In this document: piece after piece, positions 42,701 through 51,895 of the stretch
Position numbering within the stretch: the stretch's first letter is position 1
Layout of the letters: each line of letters starts with the position of its first letter
Origin: Nautilus pompilius
Lineage: Eukaryota > Mollusca > Cephalopoda > Nautilida > Nautilidae
NCBI GenBank assembly: GCA_018389105.1
Contig: JACATO010001128.1
Coordinates: forward strand, 773,001-837,000
DNA: 64,000 nt
Reading direction: 5' to 3'
Made by a program: the position numbers and the translations under genes
The notes under the pieces: generated by a model
Databases searched by the model: none
Seen by the model: only the letters and a program-made list of their open reading frames with translations
What the model was told of the DNA's origin: nothing

Positions 42701-45700
42701 TCGTTAGGCAAATTAAGTCTCTTTAGTAGTGCTTCATAATCGACATTACATACATCACTAATCATTTTTCCAAATCTTCTAACCTTTTCCAAGGCATCCT
42801 TTACAGAGGGAGAGGGGGGTACATGCCCAAAAAAAACATGCTACAAAAGGGATCTAACAAAAAATTCACACAGGAGAAAGACTCAAATGCTCAACTTATT
42901 ATATGCAATACAATTTAGCATATCTAACAGCTGAGCCATACACCTTCATGTCAAGCACTCAACTCTTTTCTAAACTAGCAACTTTATTTATGGAACCCAC
43001 CATCTTATAATAAGTATTTCTTGAATGTCTACAACTTTTTAATTTACTCTACTAATTCTTTTAACGCACCATCCATTATTAAATTATTACTATACATATC
43101 CAAATTTCCAGGGCATCAAGTTAGATCTGCAGGCATCTGCATAGTATTCTATAGGATGGTATGATTCTTTAATGACAACTACATGCACGCATGCGCACAC
43201 AGGTGTTTCAAAAAGTAAAGGCAAATTATAAATAAAACAAGTGAACCACCAGGTATAATTTATTGAATTGCATCACTTCTCTACACAGTCACCTTCCTTT
43301 TTAACATGTAGTCCAACAACTCAAGTTTCTTGATATCACCATGGCAACACCCATTGGACCTTGTGATCAATGGAAAATCTTTTGGGCCTTGGTGTTACTA
43401 GATGCTCCCACTGCAAGCTCTGCCTTTTGCTTCCTAGATCAAGATGATGTACTCAAGTTTCCTTGTTGGTGACAGTACAGGAAAGAAAACTGTCATCTTC
43501 ATCCTGGTAATGTTACAAAAGCTAGGAACACATCTACATTATTGTTTATGTATGTGTCATTTGCTTTGAGGCCAACGAGCACATACTCAGCTCCTTAATA
43601 CTTATTTGTTGTTCATCACAGAGACCTGTGTCCACCATGCCAATGTTTTCATCATTGATGACACTGCTGGGGCATCCCGGTTGACCTTCAACCATTGCTG
43701 GTGTTCAGCCACTTTTAAACCAGTTTCCATTTACTTGTACACTTTTCTGTGCTGTTCAGTATCGCTGCTCTTCTCTGACACACACACACACACACACAAT
43801 TATGTAGCCATGCTGTTTACTTGCTTACTGGTGCACAACGTGAACAAGAGGGCGAGTTCAAGTACCTGTACGCCAACATTGTTTGGCGTTTACTGCTCTG
43901 TCACGCGTAGAAAGAACTAAAGTAAATATTGCCCTTATTTTCATAAACACATTTACATTACAGGGTGAGGGGGAAAATTTCTTCGCCATAACGAAGTTGG
44001 TGCTGGAGCTTCACTCGCTGTCAAAGGCGTTATTTTTTACTATCAAAGGGTATTTCCTAATAAGCACTTTCATCTGTTTCCATCAGCAGGTGGAGAAACT
44101 CACTGGAAGAAAAACTCTGAACCTATGACTCAACTTTTGGTGGGCTATAAGGTTGATGTAGGGGTGGGGGGTGACCTTCACAATCCTGCAGAACTCATGA
44201 AAAACTAAAGCAAAAATAAAGAGAAGGAAGAGGAATGACTTCTTCATGATATTTTAAAGGTATTCGCTCTTAGGTTACTGAATTTGAGAGATAAATAAAC
44301 CTCATATAAAAGTGAAAGACGACCAACAACTGAGAAACTGGGAGTAGTAGTATTTCTTGTTACTAACAAATGACAGGGCAAACCGCTCAGGCCTAAATCC
44401 TATTTACCTTCAATGTACCTCAATAACAGTGTTGTTAGACAATGACAGACAATAAAGCAAAACAAACTAATGCTTTATGCGTCAATGTACAGAAACAGCA
44501 GAGCAAAAACAAAGCATTGAGAGAGAGAGAGGATCATAGCTAAAGTTATTTGATAAAGAGGCCGCCTACTCCATAAAGAAAAACATTTTAACTGCAGCAA
44601 CTTAACAACTACGTTAGGCACAAGGGAATTCCAACAAACTTTCAAGATTTTTAATTGCATGCATCCAGTTAACTCACTGCAGAGCACCAACATCCAGATC
44701 TGTGTTTCTTAGCCCACGTTGAGCTATGGGGAATGTGGCATGCAGCACTTCCTCCCTTGTTAATATAACCTTACATAATGGAAAATCCATATCACTCTAA
44801 GCCAACGCTTTTCATTATGAGTGTGTTGACAAAATATAAAGCCAGTTCAGCACAGATGCTAGCTGGCGCCTCTAGGCTGGGGCATAAGGTAGAAAAAAAC
44901 TGATGTGATGTATGAAGGGTTAAGGAAATCAAACTGCGTACAGAGATGTGCAAGGATGGCATTTGATTGTGTACAGTAGCTGCGAAGGATGACACATCTG
45001 ATATAAATGCTTACCAATAAAGATAAAACAAACAAACAGACAGACAGAAAAGCTGGGGGAGGGGGTGAGAATCTGATGCATTAATACAAGACTATTAGAT
45101 TAGCCATTTTTTAAAAATTTTTTTATACGTACTTTTTCTTTTGATAATCTTTTATTAAATAGTTCTATCACCAAAACCGAATCGATAATGACAGTAATAC
45201 GATGTTAGAATTGTGTGGACCCCAAGTGATCCATTAAGAAGCTAGGGGGTGGGGGTACTAACTGCAATCGTAAGCTCTACCATCTTCCAAAAATTCATGG
45301 CCAGTAGCAGTCATTTTCATTCCTGTTATGTATTGAAAATAATATTAGAACAGCTTGGTTCTGTATTAATTCTGGTGAAACCAGACATCAACAAGAACAA
45401 GAACAATACTATTCAACTGCCACACAAGTTATAGAAGTCACTAAAAATTCTAATTTGTTTTATAGCAACTAAAACAACAACAACAACAACAAGTGAAGAA
45501 CTTTAGAAGCATCTGAGAGCAGGGAGAGGCAGGGAAGGGGGAATCTTAGTTAACATAAAAGGTAAAGGGACGTCCGGGATCTCTCCCCCTCCCCCCCCCT
45601 CTGTGCGATCTCCATTCCTGGATCACAAGGCACAGGTGGGTGGGGGGCAGCTCGCGCGCACTCCCGGCTGGAGGTCTGCCCTTATCTCCCGTCCACAAAG

Positions 45701-46297
45701 GGGAGGGAGGCGCTCACCTTAGCAGCCAGCCAGCCACAACCTGAAACACGCCAACTACTTCGCCCCATCCGTCTAATGTAAAACACACACACACAAAAAG
45801 ACCTGCTGTGTAACTTAGAATTGTGTGTCTGAACTGGGTGAACTCCCCTAATTGAAAGGGTTAACGAGGCAGGCAGACCCCCCCCCTCTCGTTTCTCGGC
45901 TAAGAGAGAGAGACAGTTTAATTGTGACGACGACGACGGGCGGATGGGGGCAGGGGGAGCCCGGTCCTCTCAGAGCACCGGGGACGGCCTCGGCGCGGAT
46001 CCCCGTCGCCGTCACCGACCAGTGGAATGTAACCAGTTAATGAACCCCTCCCCCCCCACGGCCGTAGTTATAGTAAATAGTAATAATAATAATAAACGGC
46101 TCGGAGGTCCCCGAGTCCACGCCGAGCGGGGGGCTGAATAGCTCCTTCATTAAGCTCGCCAACCCCTCCCTCCCTCGACGACCCAACCCCCCGAGGTGGG
46201 GGGGGAGGGGGGCGCGGTAGGCAGCCGGTCACCACCCCCCCCCCCGCCGTCTATTTCGAAAGGGACAGACAAGCAACTCACCCAACCTGTCAACCAT
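23926..46297 (-). CDS. PLEKHF2: Phafin: PH and FYVE domain protein, complete (9 exons)
   Basis: Phafins bind PI3P on early endosomes and act in endosome fusion, cargo trafficking and autophagy. Coding exons, 5' to 3' on the minus strand: 46297-46282, 39208-39144, 37652-37515, 36399-36336, 28993-28868, 27385-27276, 27032-26885, 24792-24689 and 23955-23926. All have GT/AG borders and matching phases, and give 266 aa (human PLEKHF2 about 249). It opens MVDRLVNSDANARRI, very close to the human start. The PH domain is about residues 30-131 (PGRVLVGEGVLTKICRKKPK, YNKQHVIALEDV, LRNGWKI, TEKSEWMAHI). The FYVE domain is about 148-212, with W150-x-x-D153, R173-HHCRKCG, RIC, and all eight zinc-binding Cys (159, 162, 176, 179, 184, 187, 205, 208). 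An acidic Ser-rich tail (231-244) follows, as in vertebrate phafins. The first coding exon has 16 nt and the last only 30 nt. PLEKHF1 is the alternative paralogue. Confidence 0.96.
27087..27109. repeat. (GA)n microsatellite
   Basis: A pure GA run lies about 55 bases upstream, on the minus strand, of a PLEKHF2 FYVE exon. There it reads as a TC-rich polypyrimidine stretch. Similar short GA/CT runs occur at 22977, 25946, 29011, 31595 and 44520. Confidence 0.9.
28420..28625 (-). repeat. tRNA-derived SINE in PLEKHF2 intron
   Basis: Reading the minus strand from 28624, GCGTGGCATAGTGGTTTAGTG gives the A-box region, and about 35 bases further GAGTTTGATTCTC gives the B box. A non-tRNA body follows, down to about 28.42 kb. 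It differs in body sequence from the SINE at 16.8 kb. Confidence 0.6.
33668..33713. repeat. (AAT)n microsatellite
   Basis: About 15 AAT units lie in a PLEKHF2 intron. Confidence 0.95.
34900..35720 (+). mobile_element. Decayed Tc1-like transposon in PLEKHF2 intron
   Basis: Plus-strand frames contain the central Tc1 transposase core. YVWVWRRPGKDF is at about 35.33 kb (family R-WR-PGE), GGSIVVWAAI at 35395 (family GGSVMVWG-I), and a KRNQGIQFLPLS segment lies near 35.57 kb (family L-Q-GI-LPWP-SPD). The expected D of the SPD motif is gone, and stops separate the blocks. Upstream sequence from 34.9 kb fits the more variable N-terminal part. The copy is dead and in sense orientation relative to the window, antisense to PLEKHF2. 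Confidence 0.75.
36575..36645 (+). repeat. Degenerate tRNA-like SINE head
   Basis: TGTGGTAACGCGTC at 36583 resembles a tRNA A box, and GAGGTTTGATTTTGGGTC at 36623 resembles a B box. Between them is a GTG trinucleotide expansion. There is no convincing body; it lies in a PLEKHF2 intron. Confidence 0.4.
41640..41768 (-). repeat. tRNA-derived SINE in PLEKHF2 intron
   Basis: On the minus strand, GGGTGGTCCAGCTGTTGG (from 41757) forms the A-box region and CTCAGGTTTGATTCCC (41723-41708) a good B box. A body of at least 70 bases follows, containing CCATGCATGGG, and it may continue to about 41.6 kb. Confidence 0.55.
43200..43790 (-). mobile_element. Decayed, internally deleted mariner element
   Basis: Minus-strand frames match mariner transposase in order. 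Near 43.73-43.6 kb is a helix-turn-helix segment with WFKSG, GQPGCPSSVINDENI and ISIKELS. Near 43.45 kb is a catalytic segment where the family's TGDETWVHH has become TNKET-stop-VHH, followed by GSKRQSLQWEH and TPRPK. Near 43.3 kb is the C-terminal GDCVEK-stop (family GDYVEK). The segment between TPRPK and the C-terminus, which holds the later catalytic Asp residues, is deleted. A CA microsatellite (43778-43798) abuts one end. It is non-functional. Confidence 0.82.
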
Positions 46298-46350
46298 CTT
46301 GGAATAGCGCGAGCTCCGGACGATGCACTTTTGGTGCGGAAGTGGAGGAA
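45900..46350. promoter_or_regulatory. CpG-rich 5' region of PLEKHF2
   Basis: Dense CpG sequence (for example GACGACGACGACGGG near 45926 and CCTCGGCGCGGATCC near 45989) spans the start of PLEKHF2 intron 1 and its first coding exon, against an AT-rich background. It contains several long C and G runs. This is the expected composition of a broadly expressed gene's start region. Confidence 0.55.
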
Positions 46351-46899
46351 AAAAAAAAAAAAAAAAAACACCAGGGGGAACTAACTCCGCCCCTCCCCCC
46401 CCCCCGCTGTGCGTCCCCCTCTGTGTAACAACAACAAAAAACAAACAAACAAGATCTTTAAAATACGCGAAAAAATAAACCACGGGTTATGTCGGCCTTA
46501 GAAATATATTTTATAATTGTGTATTAATTCCTCTACTTTCCAGCCTAAACTCGAGGGAAAACCCGACCCCCCCCAACACTCCCCCGGGGGGGAGGGGGAG
46601 GGGACAAACAAATTACACTAACATTTATTAAGCTCTAAACAATTTTTTTTTTTTTTTTTTAAATGGTATTCACACCTGTCTGGTTTCTAATTGGGTTCTT
46701 AAAATCCTTAATAATTTCCCACGCAGGGGAGATAAATAAGGGGCCGGGCTGGGATTATCTCCCTTACGAACACCGGAAGTTGCTGTTTTCGTTTTCTCTC
46801 TCTCTCTCCACCCTCCCTCCCATCCTTGGCCGTCACATGACGGAGAAATTAGGCTGTGTCGGGTTATTCAGTTTTCGAATCCAACTCCGTCGTTAGAAG
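46298..46899. promoter_or_regulatory. Head-to-head PLEKHF2/RNASEK promoter
   Basis: The two start codons, minus at 46297 and plus at 46900, are 602 bp apart and both 5' UTRs must start inside. Visible candidate sites on the RNASEK side are an ETS-type CCGGAAGT at 46773, an M-box/E-box-like TCACATGA at 46833, two GGGAGATAA motifs in opposite orientation (46727 and 46755), and a CT stretch at 46793. The PLEKHF2 side has poly-A, C11 and G/C runs. No TATA box is evident at a plausible distance. Site functions are inferred from sequence only. Confidence 0.6.
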
Positions 46900-49800
46900 A
46901 TGGGATTCTGTCCGATCTGTGGACCGAAGATTTCAATATGTGGTATAATCATCAGTATCTGGGGCATGGTAATGTTGGTATGTATACAGACAGGGCAGGT
47001 GATGTTCTCCTGTAGACTGGAGCAAAGCCGGTAATATATGGGGAGACATATTCCACATCCACACTGTTATTATTATTATTATTATAGCGACAAGGTTTTA
47101 TTAACTGGCGTTAATAATAATGTTATATACGGATTACTGCTTCCTAATTGTGTGTATTTGTTTGGTTTGCTACGGAGGATGGAGATCCCAGGTGGCACAC
47201 CTGGGTTGCTGTGGCAGTTTTTTTCACCTGCTTAGGTTAGAGGTGACGAGATAACGAGAGGGACAGTCTTCAGTTAAAACCCGGATGATTTTCCTGTTTG
47301 GAATTTCAATTTAAAAAGCAGAGGATGGAGATCCCAGGTGGCACACCTGGGTTGCTGTGGCAGTTTTCACCTGCTTAGGTTAGAGGTGACGAGATAAAGA
47401 GAGGGACAGTCTTCAGTTAAAACCAGGATGATTTTCCTGTTTGGAATTTCCATTTAAAAAGCGGAGGATGGAGATCCCAGGTGGCACACCTGGGTTGCTG
47501 TGGCAGTTTTCACCTGCTTAGGTTAGAGGTGACGAGAAAGAGAGGGACAGTCTTCAGTTAAAACCCGGATGATTTTCCTGTTTGGAATTTCCATTTAAAA
47601 AGCGGAGGATGGAGATCCCAGGTGGCACACCTGGGTTGCTGTGGCAGTTTTCACCTGCTTAGGTTAGAGGTGACGAGAAAGAGAGGGACAGTCTTCAGTT
47701 AAAACCCGGATGATTTTCCTGTTTGGAATTTCCATTTAAAAAGCGGAGGATGGAGATCCCAGGTGGCACACCTGGGTTGCTGTGGCAGTTTTCATTTTCA
47801 CCTGCTTAGGTTAGAGGTGACGAGATAAAGAGAGGGACAGTCTTCAGTTAAACCCAGGATGATTTTCCTGTTTGGAATTTCAATTTAAAAAGCAGAGGAT
47901 GGAGATCCCAGGTGGCACACCTGGGTTGCTGTGGCAGTTTTCATTTTCACCTGCTTAGGTTAGAGGTGACGAGATAAAGAGAGGGACAGTCTTCAGTTAA
48001 AACCCTGATGATTTTCCTGTTTGGAATTTCCATTTAAAAAGCGGAGGATGGAGATCCCAGGTGGCACACCTGGGTTGCTGTGGCAGTTTTCATTTTCACC
48101 TGCTTAGGTTAGAGGTGACGAGATAAAGAGAGGGACAGTCTTCAGTTAAAACCCGGATGATTTTCCTGTTTGGAATTTCCATTTAAAAAGCGGAGGATGG
48201 AGTTCAGTACTTAAAATAGTTTGACAGTTTTGAAAAAATAAAAAAAAGAAACAAAAAAAAGAAAATGCGACTTTCCTATGTACCATCACCTGCACCAAAT
48301 CCAAGTCCTCGTTACCCAGCAGTACCTCTTTCGTCGACATCACTTTGGCATCTGTATCGCCCTACCCCCCCCCAGCCATTTGCATTTTGAAGTGTGTTAA
48401 CTAAATACACAGCTAGTTCAGCATGAGTGCTGCTAGGGTGGGGTGAAAATGTAACCCAGGTATCATAGGGTGGCTCTGTATATGAAGGATTAACCGAGGA
48501 ATTTTATAAGAATTGGAGATGCTAAAATGGGAAATAGTTTCAGAAATTACTTGAAGGGGGCTATTATAATGACAAAAGAAGAGGTTTTCCTGCTGTCGAA
48601 TCTAATATAATGTAAGAAATAGTTAACTGTATTATCAAACAAAGTTTGCAGATATTAGGGGGGGACCTATTTAAGAAAGGAGAACGAGTTCAGCATAGAT
48701 TATTTACAATGTTTTCAGCTTTTAAAAAATACACTGACTAAAGATAACAGTTAGCTTATTTGGACTTTATCACATAATGAAGCCATTTGGCAGAAATTAC
48801 TACTGCGCATGTACATCCCATAGATGCTTCCAGAATTGGCTAAAAATGTTTTTATTTCTATTAATAGATAACCAAAATCGCAGGTTAATTGAACGAATGC
48901 TCTCTTTTTTTAACTGAAAATCCACCATTTAATAGGTAGTTTGGGAATTGTCAAAAGTCGTCATGGATGTACGCAGAGGCGTCAAATATTATGTGGGGAA
49001 AGGATAGAAGTGTCTGTGTGATAAAGAATTAAGGAGACTGATGCAAGTTATGAAGTTAATTAAGTTTTCAACAAAAATATTAACAACTTTATTTGTGTTT
49101 TTTTTTGGCTTTATAGAAGAACATAGAGGTCATAATTACAAATTGGCAATGACTTTGGCATGGCTTGGGTTTTTATCTTGCAAAGGCCTTGTAGGAGCCA
49201 TGATGGTTGACCTTTTGCTTTCCAGATACTTCTGAACCAGTTACATATGATGTAGCATTTACAAGAGAGAGGAAAACACATCAGCTTCTACCCAGTTCTT
49301 TAGAAATACCCTGGGGTGAATTCCTAAAAAAAAAGATTTAGCACAGTTGGGGGCTAAGATTTTATGGATTTTAAGTGAAACAGCATAGGCCCCATGAAAA
49401 CTGTTTTGATCTTCTAATATTTTTATAATTTGTCACCTTGTGTCTCTGATGATGTGGAATTATGGTTGGAGGGATCTAATTAACTTATCAAAATTAAGGT
49501 ACATTAATGATGGATCACATTTAAATATTAATTAATTTAATAATACTGTTTCTGCTAGTATAGAAATACTGTAACGAATAGTGTTCATTTAAGATTATAG
49601 TAATGCCTCCTTATCTTCAATTATATGCTTTTAAATCCTCAAAAAAATTGTCCTACTTCAAAGTCTATTAACCAAACCAAGATGAAACTTCAGGAATAAT
49701 TACCATTTTAACTGTTTATAGTATCTTTGATTATTTTTTTTTAAAGTCTGTGATGTAATGTGAGATAAGTTAGTTATTTTGGGCTAATTAAAAATATTTT

Positions 49801-50308
49801 GTTTTGGAAAGTGACCGGCAATTCATACAGAAGTAATATCTTTTCCCCTGAAAACCCTGATTTCAGAGAGCCTTACTTAAGAGTTACAAGAAATGGTGTG
49901 TGTTTCTCCTAAAGTGGATAGGACTGCGTGCAATTGATTTTGTTGTGTGTGTGTGTGTAACAAACGAAATGATGCAAGGGAGGTAAATAATACTAAATCT
50001 GAAAGTATTTCCTTACCCGAGTATTGCGTGATAGAACCTTAAATATGTTTGTTTATTTTTTGTGTTGTTGTCTTTCTTTTTTCTTTCAGAGTCTCATGGG
50101 ACTCTTCCTTCACTTGGAAAGCCCTGCATTTTTTGAGGACCTATTTTCAGATGCGCACAAACTCCAGTTCAGCAAGGAAGAAGTGACAAAGAAGTACAAC
50201 CAAGCATCCCTGAATTGTTTTATCGCTGCAGGAGCCTATGTCCTGGTTCTCGTCTTCTCGATAATACAGCAGCGTCAGAATGTCCGGGCAAGTTACGTGC
50301 TGAACTAA
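46900..50308 (+). CDS. RNASEK: Ribonuclease kappa, complete (2 exons)
   Basis: RNASEK is a small two-helix membrane protein of the endolysosomal system, found with the V-ATPase and needed for endocytosis; an RNase activity has also been described for the family. Exon 1 is 46900-46977 and exon 2 is 50090-50308, with phase 0 at both borders, giving 98 residues, the family's usual length. It starts MGFCPICGPKISICGIIIS, with the conserved CGPK at 7-10. The first membrane helix is about 11-35, the luminal loop about 36-62, and the conserved NCFIAAG (68-74) opens the second helix, to about 85. The short tail ends SYVLN where vertebrates have YMVR. The 3.1 kb intron carries the minisatellite at 47174-48192. 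The start is fixed by the family's N-terminus. Confidence 0.96.
47174..48197 (+). repeat. Seven-copy minisatellite in RNASEK intron
   Basis: Units begin GAGGATGGAGATCCCAGG at 47175, 47321, 47464, 47605, 47746, 47895 and 48044, with the start of an eighth at 48193. Spacing is 146, 143, 141, 141, 149, 149 and 149. Copies 5-7 share an extra 8 bases (TTTTCATT) before CACCTGCTTAGG. Each unit contains the perfect inverted repeat CCCAGGTGGCACACCTGGG (8 bp stem, 3-base loop) and one more CACCTG, so three E-box cores per unit. Divergence is low (a few substitutions per copy), suggesting recent expansion or homogenisation. No open reading frame runs through it. Confidence 0.97.
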
Positions 50309-50505
50309 GCGACAAATGAAGGGGGGTGACGACCGGAGGCTCTCCCCCCCCACCACCAACCCTTATTTGTGGAATGTTGTATATTTCCAAAATTTAACCA
50401 AGGGAACAATAGAAAGGCAGTCAAGAAAGAGAAGTTTTTGTAACTAAGCCAACTTTTTTTTAAAGTTTTGCTGATTTATATACGAGATAATTTCCAGATT
50501 TAAAT

Positions 50506-50511
50506 AATAAA
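50506..50511 (+). terminator. Candidate RNASEK poly(A) signal
   Basis: AATAAA lies 198 bases after the RNASEK stop codon and is followed by a T run. This would give a 3' UTR of about 220 bases. Confidence 0.5.
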
Positions 50512-51712
50512 TTTTTTTTTTTATTTTTCTCCAAATGGAAATATTAAAATTTTGGTGAAATGTGCATCTTATACACTGACTGCAGTGAGTAAGTACTGTT
50601 TGCTATGTCTACCAGTTTAAGACTGTTCAGTTCTGTTAGCTCCAGTATTAACAGGAGGAGGATACTCTTGCTGTCATACGGTTTAATCCTCCATCTCAAC
50701 TCCCAACAACTGTAATTATTCCAAAAAAAAAAATCTCATAACCATTGGCTTATTTGTAAATTTTGTATTTTGGTTGTTTAATATATATATATATATATGT
50801 TTGTTATAGATCCTTATCTGTTTACAATTCATCTAAAAGTTCTTGTGAATTAAATTGTGGAGGAAACATAATTGCAACTTTTGAGTTTTGCTTACAGTCA
50901 GAAACGGCAACAAGAGAACTGTAGCAGACACCTGCATTAAATCGCGTTTCTGTTCGTGTACATAATTCTCCCTTGATTATTAAATCTAATGTGAACAAGG
51001 GATTGTCGACTGCTTTTTCGTATAGAAGGGATATCAGCTTGCTGAGCCATTTAAAGAAAAACTTACAAATGAAACTCGTAAGGAAAAATGTGGTAGCTCT
51101 GTTCATGTGGTGGTTTGTATGATTCTGGTTTCTTGTGTGAAGTAAAGTTAATTAACAAACTGATTGGTTTTAATGTAGAAGGGATGTTAGCTTGCTTAGA
51201 TGTACAGAGTACATTTCTTTAAAATTAATAGACTATATATATGAAACTAATATGAAAGTAGTGACAACTTTGTTCATATAGGATCTGTATAATTTGGTCC
51301 CTTTGAATTATTATCCTTAAAAAAAAAAACAAACTAGGAAAATAACCATAATGTGAACCTAGATAATAAGAAAAAATCTTATAACAATTAGTTGCTTAAT
51401 TTGAAAATTAATCACAAAACTTAGAAATGTGAGTGTTTAATTTACTTTGGATAGTTAGGGTATTAGTGGGTGATGTACTTCTGTTTTTCTATTATACACA
51501 CTTTCTATCCTACATGCTTTGTCTCACTGTAAGTCACAGGTTTTATTTAAATCATTGTTTTAGATTTGCTAATGTCTCCAGTTAAGGGAGTTTCAGACCC
51601 CTATCTTGTTTACAGGATGAGGTAACTTGTGCCCTCTTACGGAATGGGTTGCCCAACCACTTCCCCTGTACTTTCTACCGTGGCTGATTTGGCATTTCTG
51701 AAAATTGTATTT

Positions 51713-51895
51713 ACCCTTTCCAGGGGCGTAGCTAGAGGGGGGCTGGGACCTGGGTTGCCAGAGAAAGTGGGTGCTGAAATGCTCAGAGGTTTCAGCCCTG
51801 ACAACTGCTGCTTTGGCAACAAACCTGGGAGGGTGGGCGCATTTCAGAATCCGGCCCTGGGCACCGAATAGGTCAGCTACGCCACTGGCCCTTTC
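51713..51895. mobile_element. hAT-type MITE with target duplication
   Basis: The element runs 51721-51887 (167 bp). It starts CAGGGGCGTAGCTA and ends in the inverse of CAGTGGCGTAGCTGACC, so its termini are imperfect inverted repeats of the CAGNGGCGTAGC type that I associate with hAT transposons. It is flanked by ACCCTTTC (51713-51720) and GCCCTTTC (51888-51895), an 8-bp target duplication with one mismatch, the length expected for hAT. It has no coding capacity and needs a transposase in trans. Confidence 0.85.

Noticed and set aside
47174-48197. CRISPR-like array
   Set aside because: The whole ~145 bp unit is repeated without unique spacers, in a eukaryotic intron. It is a minisatellite.
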